Shown: positions 45,410 through 57,000 of the stretch, in pieces
Position numbering within the stretch: the stretch's first letter is position 1
Layout: each line of letters opens with the position of its first letter
Assembly: GCF_932526225.1 (NCBI RefSeq)
Contig: NC_064044.1
Location: forward strand, 15,811,453-15,875,452
Direction: 5' to 3'
DNA from: Nematostella vectensis
Taxonomy: Eukaryota > Cnidaria > Anthozoa > Actiniaria > Edwardsiidae
Length of the DNA: 64,000 bases
The notes under the pieces: model-generated
What the model was told of the DNA's origin: nothing
The model's database searches: none
What the model saw: only the letters and a program-made list of their open reading frames with translations
Program-made: the position numbers and the translations under genes

Positions 45410-48400
45410 TTACACGTACTTGAAGCATTTTGTTTCTGTGTTGGGTATCCTGGTTTTGAAAAGCACTGAATCCGCGCGGTACTGGGTCCGAAGTAGAGGC
45501 ATGTAGCCATAGACTTTCTCGAAATAGTTGATGCACTGATGTCGTTCTTCAAAGTGTGACTTGTCGCTCCAAAGGGAGACTGGGCAACTGCTACACACAA
45601 ACGTCCAGCGTGACGTCACCTGAAAATATCACGTATCAATTAAAGGGGATAATTGATGAGTTGCATATCTAGTTTGGGCGTGGAGTTTAACGTAGATCAA
45701 TAAGGCATGCTCAAGGTGAAAATATCTGTATTTTTATATAGAAAGCGGATGACTGAGAAGAAATTGAACTTGGAGGAGAGCTGTCACATGACTTGATTGG
45801 AGGAAAAATGTCACATGACTCACCTTGATTGGAGGAGAAATGTCACATGACTCACCTTGATTGGAGGAGAAATGTCACATGACTCACCTTGATTGGAGGA
45901 GAAATGTCACATGACTCACCTTGATTGGATAAGAAATGTCACATGACTTACCTTGATTGGAGGAGAAATGTCACATGACTCGCCTTGATTGGATAAGAAA
46001 TGTCACAGACTCACCTTGATTGGAGGAGAAATGTCACACGACTCACCTTGATTGGAGGTTTTCTTGTGATGTGGGATACTAGAAAATTCATGGCGATGTC
46101 TTCACAATTCATGAATTCATCAATTTTCTCTCGAATTGACTGCTGCATCCAGTGTGTGAATAAATATGTGTAGTACTGCAAACAAACAATTTAGTAGAAC
46201 AGGTAAATAAAATATAAATAAAATATCAATATGAAATCTTAGAAAGCAATATAATGGTTTTTCAAACTACCTGCTGCAAATGGAATAGGTCTTACTTAAA
46301 TTTGTTTATATACAAACTGTGAGATGCAAAATAATTTAAATGTTCTTGATTGCTCTTTGTCATCCTGTGTGACTGGCTAGATAAGCAGTGTAATGTTTGA
46401 CTTCCTGTTAGTAATCTAGAAGATCTAAACTTACTCTGTGTATGAATGCAGCCCCAGTGAGGATCAGCGATAATTCACATGAGTGATTGGAGACATATGT
46501 CCATCTGTTTCTCACACTATCCCATGCATGATACCTCCCAGGGAATCCAACAATACGGTCTCTGTTCTCACGCCACACCCTATCCAACAACAAAAACAAT
46601 AAAAATATATATAATAGTCCTTTACTAAAGTAAAAATACACACAAAATCATGAGCACATCAGCAAATCATGTCACATGTGGCATGTAACCTCCCTCCCAG
46701 AATACAAGCTGGAACCTAAGTCTTTATAGAGCCACACATGGTAGCACTGCCAACTTGACAGTTTTGTTAAGAAAACAAATTAAACCAATAAGAATGCAAG
46801 AAATGCACAATCTGATCAATATACTGTAATAATGCACTCTGATTGATATTAACTAATTATTAGCCAACCAACAAAGCAAAAAAATACTTGAGTGCATGTC
46901 AGAGCATGGTCCTCCTGCATGGAATTGTGTCTCAATCAAAACTGATTCTTACATACAATTTGGCTAACTTTTTTACATCTTTGTATTGGAGGCCATGGAT
47001 TCATGTGTTAGTAAGGGAGCATGGTCAAATGGCTGGTACCACTCATACTGCCTAGGTGAACTACTGCTGGCATTATTACCTAAAAGCAAGCAGGATCTCA
47101 TCATGCCTCAGCTCAACATCATCATCAATGGACAGAATGGCATCTGTCTCAATCACATCATACGGGAGGAATCGGTTATTCAGGCTGTTCTTTGTTGTTC
47201 TGACCACCTGGCAAAAGAGTTACAAAATACTGATAGAATAAAAATATTGTCTAGATATCTTACTCTGCAGGGGCAGAGCCAGAAGTTCCTAACAGGGGAG
47301 GGGGAAGAGAAAAGAAAGCATTTCAAGAAAGGTAGGGCCAAATTCATTGTTCTTCTGTGGATTTCCCTATTTTTTTTTTGTTATTTTTAAGCCAAATATC
47401 TGAAAAGGGGGGGCACTCAGCCCATCCCTAGATCTGCCTCTGCTCTGCCGGGACTCCTCCAAAGTATGAAACATCATAGTACCATACTTTATGCTTAGTT
47501 TATGCCAGTGAGACTACCACAGAAGCTCATGAAAAGGTGATGTATTAAAGAATGCTCAATCATATTGTTTTTGCAAGTGTTACAACTTTTCTCTTCTGCA
47601 AAGAAAAAAAAGGCCTGAGCACTTGATAACAATTGATAATGCTCAAAGATCTGAAGAATTTATCAATCACAGTATCCCCATTTATCATTGGCAGCGAACT
47701 GCCATTATATCACAGTATCCATATTTATCATTGGTAATCAACTGATATTATATCACAGTATTCCCATTTATCGTTGGTAATCAACTGCTATTATATCACA
47801 GTATCACCAACTACCAGTAATCAACAGGACTATAGGTACTTTGCAAGCTGTAATGTTAATTTTTCAGAAATGAGTAAGAAATTCATTATCAACAGGTTCG
47901 GCAATCAAACATATAATTTTTTTGAGTACTACTTTAAGGCTTGGAAATCAAATTCAAATCCAGTGCAGTTCAAAACTGCAATCAGCCATTTTCACTGTGC
48001 ACAAAAACCCAGCCTAATTTCTGTCGATGTCACATAGAATAATTCCTGCAGAACACATTATTGCAGTAAGTCAGTTTTCAATTTTGAATAAAGTTTTTGC
48101 TTGTTTGGTTCCAATTTTATGCGCCAGCAGTGCCCTTTTTTAATTTGGCCTTTTAATATATCCGCCAGGACTCTGTAGCATAAACCCTGATTTTGATTGA
48201 ATTAGTTGAATTTATTAATGTTATTTACGTCTTGATAGCCAACTTTAATTAATAATTTTGCGGTTATATCGAGATCAACTTTATGTCAAACATGTTAAAT
48301 ACTTTTTTTTTTCATTTCAAGTATTATTTTTGACATCAATAATTGAAAGAATAAGTAAGTAATGCATACTATGCATACTCATTTAAATGAAAGACATTTC

Positions 48401-50617
48401 GCAGCTTGCAACTCGCAACTTCACAGCTTGCGTATCTCCCACACTCAATAATCAACTGCCATTATATCACATTATAATAATTACACTAATAGGTATTAAG
48501 TGACATAAATTATATTCAACAGGAAAAGGATTTCTATTTTAATCAATTAGTAAAGGAAGAATCACCCTACTGTATCTACTTACATGAACTGGGACCCCAA
48601 TATCAGGCCAATGTAGACTCAAAGACGGTGCCAATGGACTATTCCACACAATCACCACCTTGTTTAGATATGAAAGCCCTACAAGCCTTTGAATTGCCTC
48701 CATTAGAACCAACTCTCGTTCATAAGTCAACATAACAACAGTGAATTGTTCCTTGGGGTAGTTCCCACCTTGTGCTTTACTAAACTCTTCTCCAGTCCCA
48801 CCCAGGCCTTTATTGATCACCTCAAAGTCTGTGGTGGAATTACGGAATGGTGCTGAGGATGGCAGCAAGGGGTCAAATGGTGTACTTGGGAGAGAAAACA
48901 CAGCACCTGGAGGCTGGTTCCATACAGACTTCTGAAAGGTCACAGTGGTTGTGAGGTTTCTTGTGAACGAAGGAGATGGCAATGGCACTTCAGTAACAGC
49001 ATCTGAATCAGGGAGGTTCATGATCGGTTTAGCATCGGCTGCAAAGACAGTAGGTGATTGTGTCAAAGGAATTGGCTTAGCCGGAAGTGCAAGGCGAGTT
49101 CGCTGTACAGCAAGAAAAGCATTGACTACTGCTTCGGTAGTAGACAGGTATGTTTCCCAAATAAACCGCCCTTGTTGACGCAAGTTGTGTATATCTTCAG
49201 ATGACACAGTTCTAAGAATGGTATTCAGTTCCATTATGCGAGCAGGTGTTAGCGTTATGGAAACAGATCTCCAGTCTATGAATTCCGCAAGTGGTAGCAT
49301 ATTAGTGGTGCCTAGTATGACAGGAATTGCACCGGTCTGCAGCGCCTCAATGAGACGCACATGTGTCACAAAACCTGAATTTCCAACAGGAACAAGGGAG
49401 AATGTTGACTTCTTCAGTCTGACTGTCCTATTCTTGTGGCTACCACACAAGTTCCAACCAGCGCTGTTACTGATTTTATCATAAGTCACACATTCAACCG
49501 CAATAAAGAGATCACTGGACTCTTTACTGAGAAATACCAAATCATCTTTTGAGACTTCCTCTGCACCCTCATTGCTTAAATGAAAAGAACCCTCAAAAGT
49601 TAAGAAATATTTACGTAAAGTTGGTAACTGCTGACCAGCTTGTGCCCAGACCTCCCCGGATGTGGGCCCTAGTAAAGGGGGTACAATGACATCAAATCCA
49701 ATGCGATACTGGACATCTGGGAGATATGTCGACGTCGCAAGTATAGACAACCCCATGTTGGCTTCCAGCAATAATAGCGACTGAGTATATCGATCTGATA
49801 ACTTTAACAGAATATGGTTACTACCATTCTTTCCCCAGTGAGGCAAAGACTGCAATTGTTCTCTAATAAAATGACTTGATGATGAACCCAATGAGCCAAT
49901 TAGAACAATAAAACTACATGCATCCTCTTCTCTCTCAGTATAATAAGCAGTTTTTTGTAGGATTCCATAAATTTCAAACACAAGGTCTGTTCTTTCACCA
50001 ATTGTATACTTTTCAGGGTTATATACATAGATAGAAAATCCTGCCCCGTAGGAACACTTGGAAAAATCAAAGCAGTCATCGATGTTACAACTTGCCGAGT
50101 CATCTGCACTTGACACCATTATAGGTAAAGTTCTTACTGACAGTGGTGGTGGTTTGGGTAGCCTCAAATGTGGTAATTGAGGGCACTTATTTAGCCTTTT
50201 ACGCTCCATTTGAAGTATTTCCAAGTCTCTCTTTGCCCTATTAGCCTTCACTTGTAATCTACTAGTCTCAGTTTTGCTTCTCTCAATTTTTGAACCATAT
50301 ATCTGTACTTCTCTTTGTATTCTGTGTCGCTTTGCTTCTAGATCACGGAGTTCATTGGAAAGGGAGAGTTTTATCTTTTCCAATTCACTGATTTGACCAC
50401 GTAATTCCTCCACTCTTTCCATAAGGAACTCATCTTTGCCAAATGTCTTGTCGAGTTTAGTTCTGGTTTGAAATGAACGAACTGCAAAGTTGTCATTTTC
50501 AGTTTGTTTGCTTAAATAATTCAAAATCACAAGTGGCGCAATTATTCCAGAGATTAAAATTAACAGGATTACCCTTCCGAATAAACGGTCCTTGACTCTG
50601 AATGCAGCAAAACGCAT
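45410..50617 (-). CDS. EXTL3: Exostosin-like 3 (EXTL3) glycosyltransferase, 5 exons, complete
   Basis: Exons (minus): 50617-48584, 47207-47080, 46579-46435, 46175-46047, 45619-45410; GT-AG, phases agree, 881 residues (human EXTL3 919). An upstream in-frame ATG at 50680 would add 21 residues; 50617 puts a short basic cytosolic tail before the single membrane anchor ([19 protein letters not shown]), as in a type II Golgi/ER enzyme. A coiled coil (about residues 50-145) follows, then a GT47 exostosin domain and a C-terminal GT64 domain. The DXD-type metal/nucleotide-sugar site [14 protein letters not shown] is in exon 2 (Asp around 706-708). [19 protein letters not shown] and [20 protein letters not shown] match EXTL3 closely. 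EXTL3 adds the first GlcNAc that commits the linker to heparan sulfate. An unusual minisatellite repeats the exon 4 splice donor. Confidence 0.96.
45783..46060. repeat. 32-bp minisatellite spanning the EXTL3 exon 4 splice donor
   Basis: Units read TGTCACATGACTCACCTTGA then TTGGAGGAGAAA. On the minus (coding) strand each unit carries CCAATCAAG followed by a donor GTGAGT. Donors map to plus positions 46046 (the real exon 4 end), 46014, 45983 (GCGAGT), 45951 (GTAAGT), 45919, 45887, 45855 and 45823; spacing is 32 bp with one 31. A ninth, degenerate unit near 45790 lacks the donor. The exonic end of exon 4 is itself the first part of the array. Confidence 0.93.
47268..47442. mobile_element. MITE copy 1 (175 bp, 5-bp target duplication) in EXTL3 intron 1
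   Basis: Starts CAGGGGCAGAGCCAG and ends with the imperfect inverse GATCTGCCTCTG. CTCTG flanks both sides directly (47263-47267 and 47443-47447). The interior (TTTCAAGAAAGGTAGGG; TTCTTCTGTGGATTTCCC; AAGCCAAATATCTGAAAA) aligns with copy 2 at 56989-57181. Terminal CAGGGGCRGAYCC-like inverted repeats with a 5-bp duplication suggest a hAT5-type non-autonomous element; that class is an inference. Confidence 0.75.
47668..47812. repeat. 43-bp tandem repeat, about 3.4 copies, in EXTL3 intron 1
   Basis: CACAGTATCCCCATTTATCA recurs with variation at 47668, 47711, 47754 and 47797, exactly 43 bp apart. A stray partial unit (ATCAACTGCCATTATATCAC) lies near 48451, close to the exon 1 donor. Confidence 0.85.
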
Positions 50618-53600
50618 TGTTTCGACAAATTCACAAAAATGTGTCAACCAAAGCTCCAAACAAACAAACAAACGGAACACAACTTTAAATATGCCATAAT
50701 AAAATATACCCGGCTTCTTGCTAATCGCAATGGCTAGATCTGACGCTGCTTGTTCAGTTATTATGCAGACAGCGTAACTGCCAGCAATCAGTAAGATCTT
50801 GCACAGGGAATGCGAAATGAACTGACTTTAGCGATGGGGTCGACAGATGGGAAGAGAAAACTTTGAAATTCCGCAATATCTCACGCCATTATAACTCGTC
50901 GACAGACAGCGAAATTCACTCTTGATTCATCGCGCAAGCCTTCACTCCAGTCTTGGATGCTTTTTAGACGTTCCAGTTATCATTGGAGTACAGTTTTTGG
51001 TGTTTTTTTCCGCTATTAATTCACGTAAATTGCCTCACATATGGAGCGGGGGAGAGCAAATGTCATACTTCGGTATTGTATTTATGTATGATGCACATCC
51101 GCTCATACCAGGCCGACGCGTCCAAACACACAGGAAGCCCAAAACAAGTGTGCGCTCGTTTTTGCGTTTCGATTACGGCGAAAAGCAAAAAGCATGACAA
51201 ATTCCTTTTCTTTTACTTCTAACGCCGTTCATTTCATTTGCTGTTCCAAATCCAAAAAGGCTTAGATTCGCTGAAAATAGAGTCACGTCCGGATTGTACT
51301 GGTAAAATGGCTTATGTACGAGATAGACAAATAAATGCTCAATTCTGAAATAGTGTTCGGAAAAATAACCATGATTGCAAATATTGCGCAATTGTTTAGT
51401 CCCCGGTCATAACAGTAATAACTATAGCCAGGAGCAATGCTGATTAGCCCTCATTCCAGGGTGTAAATGAGTATTGTATATAGGGGGTCCTGTGACAGTT
51501 AGAGTTCTTCAAATAACAATAACTCAAGACCTATCACAATTGAGCCCTGTTACAGAGTGGTGACAGGCCTCGAAGTATCGGGGGCACGATGCGGGGGCAC
51601 AGCCACGCCCCTACTGGTCAATCACTTATGTTTATTTTTTAATATTTGGGGTAGGTGTGACGTGTCCCCCCAACCCCTGTTCTACGGCCCTTAGTTAAAG
51701 TTAACCAAGTTGGAATTAGTGTAGTAGTAAACACATAATTGTACATAATTGTATGAAATAATTTCTAATGATAGCGATTCCCGATATAAATAATCGGCCA
51801 CATCGGCTTTCAGACGACCCCAAATTTATTAGAACCGGAAAATATGTCGAATTCGCCTGTCTAAGGGTGAATCGTCATTCAAGCAAGACCTCGTCAAGTG
51901 AAGAGCGCGCCTTATCAAAAAAGCAGACTCCCAGGTGGACTTTAACCATTTCTAAGCCGAGAAAAATGTTTTGCACAAACAAGGCGACAAGAAGAAACAC
52001 TGCCATAGGTAGGGCTGACGGGGGAGGGGGGGGGAGGGGGAGGGGGGGTAGGGGTGACGGGGGAGGGGGGAGGGGGGATTATTGGGGGAGGGGGAAAGAT
52101 GGGGTTGAAATGGTTATTGGATAACCAGTCTTCGTTTTGTTTGGCTTTAATTAGACTTCAGAAAGGTTTATTCAATTTGGTTTATCAATCTTGAATAACG
52201 TCTTTACATTTCAACGGATTGTGTAACTCAATTACAAACACTATTTATCAAAATTGACTTTTATTCATACATACAATACAATAAAATATACAATTTTATT
52301 TATTTCGGTACCTCTTACACAAAGTAAATTGCTGCTGATCTCTATTCTGTTCCGAACATGAACCAAGACTACTGCGTAAAGCCTAACGGTGAAATGACAA
52401 TATTTTTGTAAAAACGACTGATAGTCTAGACCATTTCTTTATACCTATAGAGCTCTGCTATGGTTAGGTTTTGAGTCGTCAAAGTATATAAATATCGATA
52501 TCCATATAGGTAGGTATATCTGAGGTATATCTGCTAAAGTGTTCGTTCGAAATGAAATTCTCATCTCGCGATTTACAGCACAAATAAGGACAGAAAAAAG
52601 TATCAGAAACATCTTGAAACAGGACCAATAGAAGTGGTCACGCCAAAGGTTAAAAAGGGAAGTTAATAAACATAGGGTGTGACATCACCACTCATCGACG
52701 CCAAGGAGATTTATCTAACAGGAAGAGGAGTCCTGCAACAACATAAAATTACGTTATGTTGCACATGTCAATCACAAAGCTGGTAGGTAATGCTTATTAT
52801 CTTTGGCACATTTGGTTCTCAAGTTCAACTAAATCTCGATAACTAGAGCCAGGGGCATGATGGGTGTTTCTTGTTCTTCCACCCTTCCTTTGTGCTACCT
52901 TCAAGCATTCAACCTTTTTTTAATAAATATTCCAAAAGGTAAAATAAGTACAATACAATGAAGTACGATAATGTCATTTAAATACTCTACTCTAAACAAG
53001 TTTGAGCTAGCAACAAGGAAAGGGTTAAGAGAACATCACTTTAAGTTAGGAAGACAGTTTTAGAATAGAACACATGAGTCTAGTAAGTGTATGAAGCAAA
53101 TCCAAGGAAAACTTGTTTGAGTTACAGCTGGTTTGACGATAGTTTGCTTTTAAGGAATTAAATGTAACCATGTTCTGGTTATACAACTGTTGGAATTTTT
53201 AGGAAAAAAGATTCTGCAGGTGATACCAGTACAGCGCGTGCATGCTAGTACAGGAAAATGATGCAGATGCTGAATTGTTCTCTGGGAGTAGAGACCGGTT
53301 CCCATTGGCCACTTAAGGACTGTTGCCAGTCCACCGTACATCATGAATTATAATTGAAAGGAAAGTTTTGTTAACATAGAGCCAATCCTGTTTAGGAGAT
53401 TATTATACAATGGCGGCCATCTTGGATTGGCACTAAGCGGCCATCTTGGATTTACTGGGTCATGTGAAATTGACGGTTTGCTTTGGTGGATAAGGCGAAA
53501 CTCGTTATGTGTCATAAACTATTGTTTATAAACAGATCCCTGGTGACAAAGCTCCGTTAAAATGTTTTCCAACCTCGCCATATGAAAAAAACGTTTGCTT

Positions 53601-54059
53601 AATGAAGCATGCCTGTAAAACTGTAAGTACCCAAACTTGGGCGTGGCATCCCATCAAAAACTGTTCATGGCATAGATGTTAATCCATATACATAAGTAAA
53701 ATCATTAAATAGCATATTTAATGTGTTTTATATTCATTTTATTATAGTAATTTTATCTTTATAACCTTGGAAGTATTGTTGAGAGGGCGTTGCCCTTGTA
53801 ACGATAATATGAATATATTAGCCTTTATCTACCTGAAAAAGTTTGGGCCCGTACATTACCATTAAGTGTATGTTTCCTTCATTTTTGTGATAACCAATTC
53901 TACCCCTATAAAACTGAAAGTACTTGTTTTTGGGCGTTGCATCCAATCTAGAATTTATCGTGGTGCAAAGATCTATCACCCTGCCAAATTTCATAACCCT
54001 ACTATTAATTTGAACAATTCTGCACCATTTTTCTCCACTATGCCGGGTGTTCTACTTAC
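50618..54059. other. Non-coding stretch upstream of EXTL3
   Basis: The right part probably holds the terminal exon and 3' UTR of the minus-strand membrane-protein gene (54060-60446), but I could not fix its last exon. One candidate is 53612-53519, in phase and ending in a stop. The EXTL3 promoter should lie just right of 50617. A G-rich tract is at 52019-52098. Two copies of GGCCATCTTGGATT (YY1-like) lie near 53415 and 53440. Confidence 0.4.
52019..52098 (+). repeat. G-rich low-complexity tract
   Basis: Blocks of four to eight G separated by A, T or short AGG/TGA spacers over about 80 bases; several G-quadruplex patterns are possible. A frame reading Gly/Arg-rich peptide crosses it and is not taken as a gene. 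Confidence 0.85.
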
Positions 54060-57000
54060 GTGTATTGTGAAAGTGATGGATCAAATGATGTTTTTACGCC
54101 GAATCGCTCCATGTTCATTCTAAACATCTCTTCGGGATCAAAACCCTTGAATTTTCTCTAAGAAATTTACAAAACGGGAAAAAAACGTTAGAATTTGATG
54201 GCGTGTTATGTTGTATGTAATCCTCATGGGAGCGAATTTATCAATACCCCTTGCATTGCCTCTACCAATAAAAACACGAAAGCTAAAAACATGTGAATCA
54301 GTACAATCTAGGAATTTTGCACATTTAAAACTGGTTTAAAGAATTCTTTGAATGCTCTTTCATGTGACGTCTTACCGCTGTTGGCTGTGGCTTCCACTCC
54401 ATGAGCGAAGAAGCAGGAATACTTGCGTCTGGTGTCCAACGCTAATCAAATATAAAAAAAATAAGCCATAAGGATACGAGCAGCCAACCACGGGGAACCC
54501 AGACAAAAGCCAGGGTATCATGCAAAGATGGATTGTAATGATTTACATTACCTGAAGAACACGCTCCTTGCTCCCGCCCGTGTTTACTTTGCGATCACTG
54601 ATTTGCGTGTCGGTTTTGAAACCTGATTAGAAGATTTGAGTTTTTATGAGTAAGAGAACAAAACGCGTCGGCAAATGGTGGCTGCACTTGAATAATGTCA
54701 CGTCATAGAAACCTATGTAAAAAGTTGTGCTGGACCTCGTTGATTTCAACCTAGTTTTCAGAACTCATTCACAGGCATAAAATCTTCTGATGAATCCACT
54801 TATTTGTAGTAATCCTAGAATGGATTTTCGATTAATAAGGCCAGCCCTCTTATCATAATAAAAGTTATAATCATCATCATCCTCGTCGTCTTTACCATCA
54901 TGCTAATCGTGATCATCCGTCATCATATCACCACCATCATTACCGACTATGATCAGTCCATTGATCACCACCATCATTACCGACTATGATCAGTCCATTG
55001 ATCACCACCATCATTACCGACTATGATCAGTCCATTGATCACCACATTCATTACCGACTATGATCAGTCCATTGATCACCACCATAATTACCGACTATGA
55101 TCAGTCCATTGATCACCACCATCATTACCGACTATGATCAGTCCATTGATCACCACCATCATTACCGACTATGATCAGTCCATTGATCACCACCATCATT
55201 ACCGACTATGATCAGTCCATTGATCAACACCTCAAGAGAATACATACATCGGATTTGCTCACCTTTGATGTTACTTTTCTCTTCCTTCCTATATTTCGGT
55301 TTGTTCTTTTTAGTTGTCACAATCCCACCCTATACAAAGAATTGGTCAGAAAATAAAAGAGTGGAATGTCTATTTGTAGACAAATTGAGAACAGTGGTGA
55401 GCATAGGGGAGCGAGGGTGAGCAAAGATTATGGAATTGGAACTAGCAAACAGTGGGGAAAAATAATTCGAGTACATGAAGGAGAATCAAACCTCCTCCAG
55501 ATCAGAGAAAAAATAGACCATACTTCCAGACATGCGCTGAAACACCGTATGGGAGCATGAAGCTTTACGGCTAAGCTGGAGATTTTGGCCCCAACACCGC
55601 TATCTAACGAACTGAACAATACAAAGGAACATAGGTACCCGCGCATTAATGGGGAGGCAATAACCAGGATCCCAGCCCTGTCTTAGTCGGTTACGCCACG
55701 CACAGCTCGCTGAGATGTACACTGAAATATATCGGGGTCTTTTTCACGCTTTCGTCTATTGGGAATGGGTGCGTTGCAATAGTAATGTAGTGATGTCGTC
55801 ATCATGTGCAGTACACTACGACCCAGGTATACGTTACTGCCTTTATCCTTTATTCTTCTTTGTCCAGACTTCATCAACAGACTTCAGCGCGCTCAAAATG
55901 CAGCAGCAAGATTAATGTCGAACACGCCACGCTACTCTCATATTACACCTGTTATGTTAGATCTCCACAGGCTACCTGTTAACTTTAGGATTACTTTTAA
56001 AATAGCTCTTATTACATTTAAAGCATTACATGGCATTGCTCCCACTTACCTCAGCGACCTAATAAAGGCTAGGCAGTCGAATTATAATCTTAGATCAACA
56101 GTAATATCTTAGAAAGGTCTAGAATTAGGACAGGAAAAACCACTGGGGACCGTGCCTTCCAGGTTGCGGCCCCAGTGGTATGGAACTCACTACCACAACA
56201 CGTTAGGGCAGTTATTTTAACTTTCAAGAAATTTTTAAAGACTCATTTATTTAATTTGGCATATTTTTAGATAATATATCATTTTAGTATAGTTAGTATA
56301 GTATAGTTAGTAGTTTTAGCTTAGTTTTAGCACATATATAATTTTTAGTTGTTGTAAAGCGATTAGATCATATAGATAATGAATTTTTCGCTATATAAAT
56401 AATACAATTATTATTATTATTATCCAGTCGCGCACGTGCATATGATATTTTTTGTGCCCAGAACAATAAAAAAGCTACATTGAAATGCACGCAATCTAAG
56501 ATGTTTTGTGTTCTAAGGTTTTAGAAAATACTGTGATAAGACCTCTCTTAAAAGCTACTCTCCTCGCATTTCTTAGGAGCATTTCAGATTCTAGGCATCT
56601 GGTGTAGGGGTATCAAAACTGAATAGAAATTTGTTTGTATTCAATACAGATATAACGTTTACTACCACCTTTAATATTGATAATAAGATAAAGGAACTCC
56701 CGAGAGCAATTACGAATTCGTTTTGACCCGGGTGCATCAAAAAGAAGACAGAAATGCTTGCTCACCCCTTGCTCCTGGGAGAAAGATTAAAAAATGCAAC
56801 CCCGTCCCTATTCCAGGCAGCATATGCATGTTTACACTGATAAGCAGTTTTGAGTGTCCTCACCGTTTTATCTTCGTGAAAGTTTGGGGGCGTCCATGTC
56901 GACTCTGGCTTGCTTCCATCTGCTTCACCTGATAAGCGGTTAGTGATATCTGAAGTTAGTCAAGCCCCCCTCTCTAGTAGCCTATCATCAGGAGCGGGTC

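Noticed and set aside
51768-52124. 118-codon frame ending in a Gly/Arg-rich tract
   Set aside because: The Gly/Arg part is a G-run artefact and the rest has no resemblance to known proteins.
53150-53344. Terminal exon of the membrane-protein gene
   Set aside because: Several frames are open, but no acceptor with the phase needed after exon 54157-54060 was convincing; 53612-53519 fits the phase but has a weak acceptor, so neither is annotated.
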